From Enterococcus gilvus ATCC BAA-350 (GTDB taxonomy: Bacteria; Bacillota; Bacilli; Lactobacillales; Enterococcaceae): a DNA stretch of 64,000 nt. The position numbers were made by a program, and so were the translations under genes. Of this stretch, positions 48,957-58,502 are shown piece after piece. The notes under the pieces were generated by a model that saw only the letters and a program-made list of their open reading frames with translations, searched no databases and was not told where the DNA came from. How positions within the stretch are numbered: the first letter of the stretch is position 1; every line of letters begins with the position of its first letter. The stretch is taken from positions 19,135 to 83,134 of the forward strand of contig NZ_ASWH01000003.1 in the NCBI RefSeq assembly GCF_000407545.1. The letters run 5' to 3'.

Positions 48957-49535
48957 TTATTCGTAGACTTTATCTTTATTTTCCAACTTATTAAGGTAAC
49001 GATAAATTGTTGTACGAGAAACATTCCAACGTTCAGCAATCGTTTTAATCGGTGTGCCACTATCTACTAACGTCTTCAGCAACTCCAAATCCTGTTTAGT
49101 AAGTTTTTCAGGGCGACCGCCAAATCTACCGCGCGCCCTAGCTGCAGCTCTACCCGCCGCAGAACGTTCTAAAATCAAATTACGCTCAAATTCTGCAAAC
49201 GCAGCAAACAAATGAAACATCAACTGGCCAGTAGAACTTGATTTGTCCATTGTGATATTTTCTTGCAGGCTATGAAAACCGACTCCTCGTTCATTTAATC
49301 TATTTACGATAGAAATTAAATCTTCCATATTTCTTCCCAAGCGATCTAATCTCCAAACAACTAAAATATCTCCAGCTCGAACAAAATCAATTGCAGTTTC
49401 TAAACCTGGGCGATTACTTTTTGCTCCACTCATATGATCGGTGAAAATTTTATCGCAACCAAATTTTTTAAGACTATCTTCCTGTAAATCCAAATTTTGC
49501 AAGCCTGTAGAAACCCGGGCGTATCCTATTTTCAA
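48957..49535 (-). CDS. Serine recombinase (Tn3-type resolvase/invertase)
   Basis: I choose TTG 49535 because GGAGTGA precedes it and it gives the canonical LKIGYARVSTGLQNLDLQ. 193 residues: catalytic Ser in YARVST, GAKSNRPGLE, VVWRLDRLGRNMEDLI, active-site helix AAFAEFERNLILERSAAGRA, and a C-terminal HTH (IKTIAERWNVSRTTIYRYLN). It is intact and probably resolves plasmid multimers or a transposon. A truncated relative is at 46146-46427. Its res site is not obvious. Confidence 0.92.
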   Translation of the reverse strand: MKIGYARVSTGLQNLDLQEDSLKKFGCDKIFTDHMSGAKSNRPGLETAIDFVRAGDILVVWRLDRLGRNMEDLISIVNRLNERGVGFHSLQENITMDKSSSTGQLMFHLFAAFAEFERNLILERSAAGRAAARARGRFGGRPEKLTKQDLELLKTLVDSGTPIKTIAERWNVSRTTIYRYLNKLENKDKVYE

Positions 49536-49745
49536 AAAAATCACTCCATTCTCAAAATTATTGTAACATAACTTTATGTAATGGGTATTATTTGAACATA
49601 GATTTTGATACGGGTTTATGAACATAAATTAACTATTTTTTATTTGATAAAAGACAAAAAAAGAAAGTGTACAGAAAGGGACTAAATACAAAAAATTAAT
49701 TAGTTTATAACAGGTACTATTGTGGATTAGAATATCTTTTTTATT

Positions 49746-50741
49746 TTAGTTTACAATACTTTTACTATTACCAGTTTCTAAAATTTCTAAACAAGCATTT
49801 AATCCACCGTAAACCAAGTTCTTTACAGCAACATCTGTATAAAAAGCAATATGAGGTGTGTATTGTATATCATCACGCTTTATTATTTCGTTCAATAAAG
49901 GATCCTCTAAGTGTTTTTTTGACCAATCATACGTAACATAAGGCATCTCATTTTCATAAGTATCCATAGCGCAGAATTTAAGTTGCCCACTATCTAGAGC
50001 TCTCATCATTGACTTTGTATCTACAATTGCTCCGCGAGCTGCATTGATTAATATCGTTCCGGGAGTCATCTTTTTGAAAGTATTGTCATTAAACATATGG
50101 TAATTATCTTGAGTAAGCGGAGTATGAATTGTTAAAATATTGGATTTTTTAACAAATTTATCAAAGTCATTTTCATAGGTAAGAATTTTTTTTGCAGATT
50201 CATTTTGAAATAAATCATAACCTATAACTTTAGCCCCGAACCCTTTGAATATTTTTGCAACAACTTGCCCAATTCTGCCTGTTCCCAAGATACCAATTGT
50301 TAGTGATTGGATTTCATTTGACATAATAGGTGCAGACCATCGGAAGTCATGCTTGCTTACATTACTTTCTATATCATTAAGATGTCGCACTGCATTAAGT
50401 GCACTTGCCACTACAAATTCTGCAACGGAATTAGGAGAATACGCTGGGACATTAGTAATCTTAATTCCTTGTTTTCGTGCTTCTTCTAAATTGTACATAT
50501 CGAATCCTGCCGACCGCTGGGCGATTTGTTTAAATCCATCATTTTTTAAATCAGTGTACATTTTTGTAGGGAGTCCCATAGTTTGTTGAAGACTTAGTCC
50601 ATCAAACCCCTTTATCATTGAGTATGTTTTATCATTTAAAAATTTACTGGTAATCTTTAATGTAACGTTATTTTCTTTCGCCCATTTAATTGCAAACTCT
50701 TTCTCATCTTCTCTAGCCCCCATCATCAATATTTTTACCAC
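49746..50741 (-). CDS. D-2-hydroxyacid dehydrogenase (D-lactate dehydrogenase type)
   Basis: 331 residues from ATG 50741. NAD-binding motif GILGTGRIGQVVAKIF, catalytic Arg in INAARGAIVDTKSMMRAL, Glu in MDTYENEMPY and His in YTPHIAFYTDVAV. Length and sequence match D-LDH or the D-hydroxyisocaproate enzymes of lactic acid bacteria. Specificity cannot be told; D-lactate production or use of a hydroxyacid substrate is likely. It is near a LysR gene and a divergent transporter, suggesting a small hydroxyacid-related cluster. Confidence 0.92.
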   Translation of the reverse strand: MVKILMMGAREDEKEFAIKWAKENNVTLKITSKFLNDKTYSMIKGFDGLSLQQTMGLPTKMYTDLKNDGFKQIAQRSAGFDMYNLEEARKQGIKITNVPAYSPNSVAEFVVASALNAVRHLNDIESNVSKHDFRWSAPIMSNEIQSLTIGILGTGRIGQVVAKIFKGFGAKVIGYDLFQNESAKKILTYENDFDKFVKKSNILTIHTPLTQDNYHMFNDNTFKKMTPGTILINAARGAIVDTKSMMRALDSGQLKFCAMDTYENEMPYVTYDWSKKHLEDPLLNEIIKRDDIQYTPHIAFYTDVAVKNLVYGGLNACLEILETGNSKSIVN

Positions 50742-50800
50742 CTATATTCAGCTCCCTTTATATGTTTACTTAAGTATAGGTTTCGATCTATTTTTTTTCT

Positions 50801-50838
50801 AATTGATAGATTTTATATGCTTATAAAATCTATCAATT
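50801..50838. repeat. 17 bp perfect inverted repeat at the LysR 3' end
   Basis: AATTGATAGATTTTATA (50801-50817) and its complement (50822-50838) form an AT-rich hairpin with a four-base loop. It includes the LysR stop codon and lies 60 bases before the dehydrogenase start. There is no T-run in either transcribed direction, so it may be an operator or a weak terminator. Confidence 0.6.
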
Positions 50839-51732
50839 ACTAAATTTATAATCAGTAATAATTTCTAAGCATGAGGCTGCAATAGGACTCAAAGGCTTGT
50901 TTCTTTTATAAATTACAACAATATTGAACGGCTTAAGACTATTTTTTATTGGAATCCAAACTAATTTGTCTTCTTTAGCAATTGTCTTCTTTAACTGGAC
51001 AGGAAGAATAGCAATAGAGTTGTATTTAATAATATGTTCAACAAGGACATCATGATTATTACTTTCTAATCTTATTTCAGGCTGAAATCCATTTTCACGT
51101 GCTTTCTCTTTTAGCATATGCCATAGAACATAATCTTTATTCATTGAGCAAAATATTTCACTTTTTAACTCCTTGATGTCTATTGTTTTGGAATGTGCCA
51201 GTCTATGGTTCGCTCTCATTAGAAGATATGCATCGTAATGAAACGAACTAAAAATATTTTGTTCAATTTCTAACCCTGGTTCAACAACTGGAAGGGAAAC
51301 GATGCCGAGTTCTATTTCTTCATTCACTACTTTTTCTTGTATTTTGATAGATCCAGCCTCTTCTATACTGATTGAAAAACTTGGATAGACATTTTTAAAT
51401 TCTTGTATCAGAGGCATTATTGAAGGAAAAATGATTGCATTTGAACCAATAACAAGTTCTTTACTACTAGTATTATTTGATCCTTCAATTGAGTTAATTA
51501 GAGAATCAAATGAATGGATGATTTCCAATCCTCCTTTGTACAACTCAATACCTGAAGTTGTAGGAAATACTTTATTTCCAACTTGGTAGAGTAATTTTGT
51601 TCCTAATTCACTCTGAAGTTTTCCCATATTCCACGATAAGGTGGGCTGTGTAATGAACAAGTTTTTTGCTGCGTTCGAGTAGTTTTGTGAATTGACTATC
51701 TCAATAAAGTAACGCAATTGACGAAGTTCCAT
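50833..51732 (-). CDS. LysR-family transcriptional regulator
   Basis: I use ATG 51732 (MELRQLRYFIEIV) because AAGGGA precedes it at a good distance; the longer frame to 51834 is not supported. 299 residues: HTH (YSNAAKNLFITQPTLSWNMG), then the effector-binding domain (LVIGSNAIIFPSIMPLIQEF; IELGIVSLPVVEPGLEIEQ). LysR regulators usually activate a divergent gene: the transporter at 52039 and perhaps the dehydrogenase downstream. Confidence 0.9.
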   Translation of the reverse strand: MELRQLRYFIEIVNSQNYSNAAKNLFITQPTLSWNMGKLQSELGTKLLYQVGNKVFPTTSGIELYKGGLEIIHSFDSLINSIEGSNNTSSKELVIGSNAIIFPSIMPLIQEFKNVYPSFSISIEEAGSIKIQEKVVNEEIELGIVSLPVVEPGLEIEQNIFSSFHYDAYLLMRANHRLAHSKTIDIKELKSEIFCSMNKDYVLWHMLKEKARENGFQPEIRLESNNHDVLVEHIIKYNSIAILPVQLKKTIAKEDKLVWIPIKNSLKPFNIVVIYKRNKPLSPIAASCLEIITDYKFSN

Positions 51733-51932
51733 ACTATTCATTCCCTTATAGATTTTTTCTATCAAGATATAAATTGAATCAATTTCAAATTTTATATGTA
51801 TACAACTATACTTAGGTCGAAAGGGGAACATCACGACTTATAACTATCTTCGAAGTATAGCAAATATTTTCTGCTATATGAAGTGAATAAATTTTTGTAA
51901 AAACTAATTTATAAATTTTTACTCCATCATGT

Positions 51933-51952
51933 GATATTTTGATCAAAATATC
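51933..51952. promoter_or_regulatory. Perfect 20 bp palindrome upstream of the transporter gene
   Basis: GATATTTTGATCAAAATATC lies about 15 bases before a TATAAT (51970-51975) in the divergent LysR/transporter gap. It is a good operator candidate for the adjacent regulator. Confidence 0.65.
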
Positions 51953-52038
51953 GTAACTTTTTGAAGATATAATAAGTTCCAAAAATTTTTCTTAGTTATT
52001 ATTGAATAAACTCGAAGAACATGAAAGGAAGTTTAAAA

Positions 52039-53076
52039 ATGGAACATTTGAGACCAAAAGAATTCACTATGAATATTTTAAATGGTATCTCTTTAGGGAT
52101 TGTTGTTGCTCTAATACCTGGAGCTTTGCTAAGTGAACTTTCAAAGGCATTGAATTGGTCCTTTGGTTTAACTGCTACAGGTATCGCTCAAACGCTAATG
52201 CCTATTATAGTTGGAGTCGCGATAGCAATAAATTTTAAATTTACGCCAATTCAAATTGGATCACTTGGAATGGCATGTGTAATTGGTTCCGGAGTTGCAA
52301 CAATTAATCCAGGAGGAGGATTCATATTTCATGGAACAGGAGATGTTATCAATACTGGATTAACTGCCGCTATCTCAGCTTATTTAATTTTATTATTAGG
52401 AAAAAAACTACAAGCGTTTACGATTTTGGTTATACCTACTATTGTGGCAATTGTTGGAGGAGGTATAGGTACACTTTTGTTGCCTTATGTTAAGTACATT
52501 ACAACATTATTGGGACAATTTATAAATACTTTAACTGTACTTCAGCCAATTCCGATGACTATAGCGATTTCAGTCATGTTCTCAATGATGATTGTATCAC
52601 CTATTGCCACTGTCGGTATTGCGACAGCAATATCTTTATCTGGTATTGCATCAGGAGCTGCAAATCTAGGTATTTGTGCTGCTGGGTTTGGTTTGTGCGT
52701 AGCAGGATGGCGATCTAATTCAGTTCCAACTTCATTGGCGCATTTCATTGGATCTCCTAAAATGCAGATGGCTAATGTACTAAAAAAGCCTAAAATTATG
52801 TTACCAATCATTTGTAATGCGGCAATAACAGGGCTATTTGCCTATATTTTTGACTTGAAAGGGACACCATTTAGTGCGGGGTTTGGATTTAGTGGATTTA
52901 TAGGTCCTATTAACGCTTTAGCACTGTCAGCAGATGGGTGGACAACGCTAAACATTATAAAGGTAGTAATTTCATTTTTGATAGTTCCTCTGATGTTAAG
53001 TTTTTTATTCACTCACTTATTTAATCAAATACTTGCAATTTCTAAATCTGAGGACTACAAGATAAATTATAACTAA
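52039..53076 (+). CDS. PTS-type EIIC_2 family membrane transporter (PfoR-like)
   Basis: Start ATG 52039 (MEHLRPKEFTMNIL) behind AAAGGAAG; an in-frame upstream ATG at 52021 is less likely. 345 residues, almost entirely membrane, with about ten helices (GISLGIVVALIPGALL; TAISAYLILLLGKKL; VISFLIVPLMLSFLF). The pattern matches the PTS_EIIC_2/PfoR-type membrane proteins, which stand apart from phosphoryl-transfer domains. No EIIA or EIIB is encoded nearby. Substrate unknown; the neighbouring hydroxyacid dehydrogenase suggests an organic acid. Confidence 0.8.
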   Translation: MEHLRPKEFTMNILNGISLGIVVALIPGALLSELSKALNWSFGLTATGIAQTLMPIIVGVAIAINFKFTPIQIGSLGMACVIGSGVATINPGGGFIFHGTGDVINTGLTAAISAYLILLLGKKLQAFTILVIPTIVAIVGGGIGTLLLPYVKYITTLLGQFINTLTVLQPIPMTIAISVMFSMMIVSPIATVGIATAISLSGIASGAANLGICAAGFGLCVAGWRSNSVPTSLAHFIGSPKMQMANVLKKPKIMLPIICNAAITGLFAYIFDLKGTPFSAGFGFSGFIGPINALALSADGWTTLNIIKVVISFLIVPLMLSFLFTHLFNQILAISKSEDYKINYN

Positions 53077-53179
53077 AAGATACTTATTAAAAGTTTTAAC
53101 TATAAACTATAACTACCTACAGTAATTTCTAAGGATACACTGTAGTTTTTAGTTATCGTTTTACTTTAGAATAGATTGA

Positions 53180-53214
53180 AAAGTCAAAGAGTGTAGTTCT
53201 CTTTGACTTTATTT
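53180..53214 (+). terminator. Rho-independent terminator
   Basis: AAAGTCAAAGAG (53180-53191) pairs with CTCTTTGACTTT (53199-53210) around seven bases, with ATTT after. An earlier imperfect hairpin at about 53110-53150 precedes it. Together they end the transporter transcript. Confidence 0.75.
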
Positions 53215-53399
53215 CTAATAGAACTGAGGTGATTATGATTATTGTTCTAAAGGAAAATATAAGGCGATTTCATTTCTAATATAAATCATACATATTCTTC
53301 AATATTACTTTTTTGTTCGTTTAAAGAAAGAGGATTCGATGTTGGAGAGGGGCGTCCCCCTATAAACTGAGGATAGAACGATTAATTTGGGGGATGGAC

Positions 53400-54545
53400 A
53401 TGAAGAAGAAGACAAAGATCATTATTGCTGGCGTCACTGGTTTGGTTATAGCAGGGGGTGCTTTTTTTGCATTCGGTGGTAAAAAGGATGCAGCTTCGTA
53501 TCAGGTGTATACAGTAAAAACAGCAGATCCTTTGCAGTTGAAGGGGAAAGTGGAACCGTTGAAGCGTCAGCTTTATTTTTTAGATGCGAATAAAGGAACG
53601 ATCAAAAATGTTCCTGTAAGCAATGGGCAAGAAGTGGCGGTGGGCACGCCTTTGATCGAGTATCAAAATGATACGGCTCAAAATGAAACGATCACGCAGC
53701 AGCATGCGGTGAATAAGAGTTCTCTTGATGCGTCTCAGGCTGAAGCGACTGTTGCTGCTGGGGAAAGACAAGTGCAAACGCTATCGAATCAAATTGGTGA
53801 GACGCAGCAGAAGCTGGCTCGTGCGAAAGATGAGGAAGAAAAGGCTGCTTTGAATGAACAATTAAAGCAGCAGCAAGGGGAATTGCAGACGGCCAATGAC
53901 CAGTTGAGTCAGTCTCGTTTTGCGGTGCAGGGGGCTTATGAGGAAGTCCAATCTGCTAAAGATGTGCTTGCTGGGCAGCAAAAGCAAGCGTCAGCGACGG
54001 TGAGTGCTGAAATTGCGGGCGTGGCGTCTGTGGATGAAAAGGGAAAGGGCTCTCCAGAGGTTCCAGTAGTCGCAGTTTCCAGCAAAGAAAAGCAAGTCAA
54101 AGGTACCGTCACGGAATACGATCTAGACAAATTGGTGCCGGGGCAAACCGTTCAGGTCACGACGGTGGGCAATGACAAAAAAGTGGAGGGAACGATTAAA
54201 TCGATTGCTGCGAGTGCTATACCGACGAGCGGGGACAACAGCAATGTTGCCTCTTATGCATTTACTGTGGAGGGGAATTTCCCTTGGACGGATGATTTAT
54301 CGACATTGATCACGTTGCAGCAAAAACAGCTTCTATTACCGTCGTCTGCACTTAAGAAAACAGGAAATGAACAATATGTCTATAAGTATGAGGATGGAAA
54401 AGCGAAGAAAACGGTCGTTCAAACGTTGGCTGTCAACGGGCGCACGATCATTCAAAAAGGATTGAAGGACAAGGATCAAATCATTGAAAATCCAGATGAC
54501 GCATTGAAGGACGGATCAGAAGTTCAGGTGAGTGCCAATGATTAG
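53400..54545 (+). CDS. MacA/HlyD-type efflux adaptor
   Basis: I choose ATG 53400 because the GGGGG lies seven bases before it; an ATG at 53394 would be too close. About 381 residues: membrane anchor (IIIAGVTGLVIAGGAFFAF), biotinyl-lipoyl half motif (LYFLDANKGTIKNVPVSNGQ), long coiled coil (about 85-180), return lipoyl half (GVASVDEKGK) and beta-barrel (KEKQVKGTVTEYDLDKLVPG). It forms the extracytoplasmic arm of an ABC efflux system with the next two genes; overlapping ends indicate an operon. The sequence is richer in GC than its neighbours. Confidence 0.9.
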   Translation: MKKKTKIIIAGVTGLVIAGGAFFAFGGKKDAASYQVYTVKTADPLQLKGKVEPLKRQLYFLDANKGTIKNVPVSNGQEVAVGTPLIEYQNDTAQNETITQQHAVNKSSLDASQAEATVAAGERQVQTLSNQIGETQQKLARAKDEEEKAALNEQLKQQQGELQTANDQLSQSRFAVQGAYEEVQSAKDVLAGQQKQASATVSAEIAGVASVDEKGKGSPEVPVVAVSSKEKQVKGTVTEYDLDKLVPGQTVQVTTVGNDKKVEGTIKSIAASAIPTSGDNSNVASYAFTVEGNFPWTDDLSTLITLQQKQLLLPSSALKKTGNEQYVYKYEDGKAKKTVVQTLAVNGRTIIQKGLKDKDQIIENPDDALKDGSEVQVSAND

Positions 54546-55215
54546 CTTGGCACATATCTATAAGTATTATGAAACAGGGGAAACAAGAGTGCCTGTTTTA
54601 GACGACATTAATTTTTCAATCGAAGCTGGAGAATTTGTGGCTATTATGGGGCCTTCTGGTTCAGGAAAATCCACGTTGATCAATTTGCTTGGGTTCATCG
54701 ATCGACAGTTTGAAGGGGAGTATTTGTTTAATGGACGGGAGATCACGCATTTCAAAGACAATGAATTGTCTGAGATACGGAATCGTTCTGTTGGCTTCGT
54801 TTTTCAAAATTTTAGTTTGATCGAGAATTTAACGGTTGCGGAAAATGTTGAATTGCCTCTTTTGTACAGCGGTGCGAAACACAATGAGACGCAGAAGAAA
54901 GTGAAGCATGCGTTGGCTAGGGTCGGATTAGCAGACAAGTTAGATCAATTGCCGAAGCAGTTATCCGGTGGGCAGCAGCAGCGAGTGGCGATCGCTCGGG
55001 CATTGATCAATCGTCCCAACTTTATTATTGCGGATGAACCTACGGGGGCGTTAGACACCCATACAACAGAGGACATCATGCAATTGTTCAAGCAGTTGAA
55101 TGAGGAAGGGGTGACGATCATCTTGGTGACGCATGATCCAGAGACGGTCGTCTACTGTGACCGCTTATTGAAAATCCGAGATGGAAAGATGATCGAGGAG
55201 GTGCTGCAATCATGA
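54538..55215 (+). CDS. MacB/LolD-type ABC transporter ATPase
   Basis: ATG 54538 lies inside the adaptor's 3' end (overlap of eight bases), with AGGTGAG upstream. 225 residues: Walker [12 protein letters not shown]-loop VFQNFSLI, signature [15 protein letters not shown], Walker [13 protein letters not shown] and switch His in LVTHDPE. It powers export of antimicrobial peptides, antibiotics or other compounds. The set resembles YknXYZ/Mac-type systems. Confidence 0.93.
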   Translation: MISLAHIYKYYETGETRVPVLDDINFSIEAGEFVAIMGPSGSGKSTLINLLGFIDRQFEGEYLFNGREITHFKDNELSEIRNRSVGFVFQNFSLIENLTVAENVELPLLYSGAKHNETQKKVKHALARVGLADKLDQLPKQLSGGQQQRVAIARALINRPNFIIADEPTGALDTHTTEDIMQLFKQLNEEGVTIILVTHDPETVVYCDRLLKIRDGKMIEEVLQS

Positions 55216-56417
55216 GAAAATACATTCTCTGGCGTACTGCCTTTCGTTCGATCTTCAAGAACAAACGCCGCAGTTTTTTAACGATGGTGGGTATTATTAT
55301 AGGAATTGCCGCCGTGATTACGATCGTGGCTTTAGGAAATGGGTTTAAACGAAATATTTTATCTGAGACGACGGGCGCGGACGAAACTGGACAAACGAAG
55401 TACGTCAACATCAAGTACAACGACTTTGACAATCTAATTAGTGAGGATAATGGAATCTCGCAGACCGATAAAAATATGATCGCCAACCTTCCAGAAGTGA
55501 AGAATGTTTCTTATTATAAGGTAATGAAAAATGAAAGAAACCCTACAATTGATTTTTATGATAAAAATACAAAATTAACCATGAGGATTCATTCTGCCAA
55601 AGAAACCGCCGTGTCTCTTTTAAATGGTCGCCAATTGAATGCCGCGGACAGCGATGGGCTAAATAAGGTAGTCGTTCTTGATGAGGCGGTCGCAAAGCAA
55701 GTATTCGGGTCGAAGGAGGCCGCTTTAAATAACGGATTCGAGTTAAAGGGGCAGGTCTTTACCGTTGTGGGTGTTTCTGCGAATACTTCTGGAGAGATCG
55801 GTCCGCAAAATTATGAACCGCTTGCTTATTTTCCGAAAAAAACCTATACGCATTATTTAGGAAAAAAAGAGGACCATTCCGTATTGGCCCTTAAATTTGA
55901 TACAGGGGTCAATCAGGATACAGCGATGACGAAAGTCTTAAAACAGTTGAACATGAACGGAGAAAGTCGTGCACAGGGGGAGTATCAAGCCTATGATCCG
56001 ACTTCTGAAATCAAGCAGTTGGGATCTATGCTGGATAAAATGACTCTTTTCATCAGTACAGTCGCAGCGATCTCGCTATTTATCGCCGGCGTGGGCGTCA
56101 TGAATATGATGTACATCTCTGTTTCTGAGCGGACCAAGGAAATCGGTATTCGACGTGCACTTGGTGCGAATGCGAAGTCGATCAAGCGCCAATTTCTATT
56201 TGAAGGGATCGTTCTGACAGTGAGCGGCGGTGTGATTGGGTATATTCTTGGTATTTTGATTGCTTTCGCAGCGTCCTTCGCCTTGCCGTTTTCTGTGCGG
56301 CCAGACATGATGACCGTGCTGATCTCGATTGGGACCTCCGTGGTGATCGGCGTATGCTTCAGCTACTTGCCCGCTTCAGCAGCCGCGAAAAAGGAATTGA
56401 TCGATATATTGAAATAG
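55212..56417 (+). CDS. MacB-type ABC transporter permease
   Basis: ATG 55212 overlaps the ATPase stop (ATGA). 401 residues: first membrane helix after RSFLTMVGIIIGIAAVITIVA, a large MacB_PCD extracellular domain (about 45-275) and three helices at the C-terminus (LFISTVAAISLFIAGVGVMN, IVLTVSGGVIGYILGILIAF, TVLISIGTSVVIGVCFSYLP), with the conserved RTKEIGIRRALGA FtsX coupling motif. With the adaptor and ATPase it makes a complete efflux or self-protection system. Confidence 0.93.
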   Translation: MRKYILWRTAFRSIFKNKRRSFLTMVGIIIGIAAVITIVALGNGFKRNILSETTGADETGQTKYVNIKYNDFDNLISEDNGISQTDKNMIANLPEVKNVSYYKVMKNERNPTIDFYDKNTKLTMRIHSAKETAVSLLNGRQLNAADSDGLNKVVVLDEAVAKQVFGSKEAALNNGFELKGQVFTVVGVSANTSGEIGPQNYEPLAYFPKKTYTHYLGKKEDHSVLALKFDTGVNQDTAMTKVLKQLNMNGESRAQGEYQAYDPTSEIKQLGSMLDKMTLFISTVAAISLFIAGVGVMNMMYISVSERTKEIGIRRALGANAKSIKRQFLFEGIVLTVSGGVIGYILGILIAFAASFALPFSVRPDMMTVLISIGTSVVIGVCFSYLPASAAAKKELIDILK

Positions 56418-56502
56418 CAGAAAATCCAGATTGGGTCGCGGGTAACCGTTGTTCAAAGTGTTACCCCAAAAACAGATGGGATCTCATTATCTGCTTTTTT
56501 TA
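56417..56502 (+). terminator. Rho-independent terminator of the efflux operon
   Basis: AGCAGA pairs with TCTGCT (56490-56495) around an inner GGTAAC/GTTACC stem, followed by seven T. Confidence 0.7.
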
Positions 56503-56732
56503 ATAGGAGAGAATAAGTAGCATATATGAAATAATTTCAAAGCTTTGTTGTGTCTATTGCATTGGCTACACTTTATTGAACGGCTCAAAATTTATGAACT
56601 ATAATTCCCATAATAATGCTTATTGAAACTATCGGTAATATCTATATAGAATCCCTTATACTTCTAGTTAAAAAATTGGCTAATATTATGTGGAAAGATA
56701 GTAATCAAAAATTACAAAGGGGAATGAGACAA

Positions 56733-58502
56733 ATGAAAAAAAAATCAATTTCACTAGTTACAACAATAATTCTATTATCCACTATACCATGCAATGTTTT
56801 GGCAGCTTCAGAAATAGCAACAGCAGGTCCAAAGGTTAAACTTGCTAACCCAAAAAATAAATTATCTAGTTTTCAAAATTTCAACAATGCTCAGGAACTT
56901 ATTGACTATATTAACAATGATGTAACATTTGACTTACAATATAGTTCCATAAGGGTTGTTGGTGTTCTATCATTATCTGATATCAGCAATATAGTTGATG
57001 CGTTAGGTAATTGGCAAGGAAGAGCTATATCTTCTGGAATTAATTTAAATAGCTATCCATATGACATTTCGTTAGGTGATATATCGGATTATTCAACCGA
57101 AGCTTTACAGAAAATAAATGATAAACTCGGAACAATGGCCTCTGCTATTGGGGACTATTCTCAGATTTTAATACAGCTTAATTTTTCTAATGATGCAACA
57201 AAAGAAAATAATGACACTAATGGTCGATATCTTCCTGGAGAGTCTATTAAATTAGTAAAAGGTCAAACAAACTACACACTTGATTTAAATAAATATGGAG
57301 TTACAGGAACAAGAAATGATTGGCGGAAATTGTATTTAGGCACGAATGATAATATTAATAATATTCAGAAAAATAATTATGATATTTCTTACGATTCTGA
57401 TAAAGATCATCTTAAACTGGATGATGTAAACAGTGTTAATTTTTCAGACTTAGATTCTAACATGAAAACTCTCAATTTATATTATATTGCAGAAAGTCCT
57501 AAATCTTTTCTTAGAAGTACAGCATTGTGGACACACTTGCTTATAACCCCACAGGGGGGGGATACAAGCGGGATTTTGGGTTCTCAAGATGAAATAATTG
57601 CAGCTATGTTTTCTATCCCTATAGAATGGGTAGATCCTGTTCTAACTTCAAAGGTTGTAGTAAAATATGTAGATGAAAATGGGAAATCCATTTCTGAGGA
57701 TGACATTCAGAATGGGAATGTAGGAGATAACTATACTACAAAGTCAAAAATAATTTCTGGCTACACACTGGATGAAACAAAATTGCCTACTAATGCAAAT
57801 GGAAAGTTCTTAGATAAAGAGCAGACTGTTACTTATATTTATAAGAAAAATACACCTCCTGTGATTACTTCTACTATTACTACAAAATATGTAGATGAAA
57901 ATGGGAAATCCATTTCTAAGGATGACATTCAGAATGGGAATGTAGGAGATAACTATACTACAAAGTCAAAAGTAATTTCTGGCTACACACTGGATGAAAC
58001 AAAATTGCCTGCTAATGCAAATGGAAAGTTCTTAGATAAGGAGCAGACTGTTACTTATATTTATAAGAAAAATACACCTCCTGTGATTACTTCTACTATT
58101 ACTACAAAATATGTAGATGAAAATGGGAAATCCATTTCTGAGGATGACATTCAGAATGGGAATGTAGGAGATAACTATACTACAAAGTCAAAAATAATTT
58201 CTGGCTACACACTGGATGAAACAAAATTACCTACTAATGCAAATGGAAAGTTCTTAGATAAAGAGCAGACTGTTACTTATATTTATGGGAAGAATAGTTC
58301 TCCAAACTCTAATTCAACATCAAAAAAAAAGGTTCCTAGAAATCCAATCGAAAAGAATTCAATACAGAGTGATCCAAGTAATAAATCTTTTCCTAAAACT
58401 GGAGAAAACACGATTAACTCGTTTTATGAAATGATTATTGGAGCAGTGTTAATTATCTTTGTAGCATTTATCTCAGTCTTTAAAACGAAAAGAAATAAAT
58501 AG
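56733..58502 (+). CDS. LPXTG-type surface protein with three MucBP repeats
   Basis: I take ATG 56733 (MKKKSISLVTTIILL) because AAAGGGG precedes it; the frame opens at 56616 but that part reads as leader DNA. 589 residues: signal peptide to about residue 28, a unique N-terminal domain of about 270 residues, then three MucBP-type repeats of 74 residues (VKYVDENGKSISEDD ... TVTYIYKKN), a basic linker, FPKTG (variant LPXTG), a membrane helix and KTKRNK. MucBP proteins bind mucins or host glycans. The repeats are almost identical at DNA level. Confidence 0.9.
   Translation: MKKKSISLVTTIILLSTIPCNVLAASEIATAGPKVKLANPKNKLSSFQNFNNAQELIDYINNDVTFDLQYSSIRVVGVLSLSDISNIVDALGNWQGRAISSGINLNSYPYDISLGDISDYSTEALQKINDKLGTMASAIGDYSQILIQLNFSNDATKENNDTNGRYLPGESIKLVKGQTNYTLDLNKYGVTGTRNDWRKLYLGTNDNINNIQKNNYDISYDSDKDHLKLDDVNSVNFSDLDSNMKTLNLYYIAESPKSFLRSTALWTHLLITPQGGDTSGILGSQDEIIAAMFSIPIEWVDPVLTSKVVVKYVDENGKSISEDDIQNGNVGDNYTTKSKIISGYTLDETKLPTNANGKFLDKEQTVTYIYKKNTPPVITSTITTKYVDENGKSISKDDIQNGNVGDNYTTKSKVISGYTLDETKLPANANGKFLDKEQTVTYIYKKNTPPVITSTITTKYVDENGKSISEDDIQNGNVGDNYTTKSKIISGYTLDETKLPTNANGKFLDKEQTVTYIYGKNSSPNSNSTSKKKVPRNPIEKNSIQSDPSNKSFPKTGENTINSFYEMIIGAVLIIFVAFISVFKTKRNK
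57662..58300 (+). repeat. Three tandem 222 bp repeats in the MucBP gene
   Basis: Units begin AAAATATGTAGATGAAAATG at 57662, 57884 and 58106, exactly 222 bp apart (74 codons), with only a few substitutions (SEDD/SKDD, TNAN/ANAN). Recombination between them would change protein length. Confidence 0.9.
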
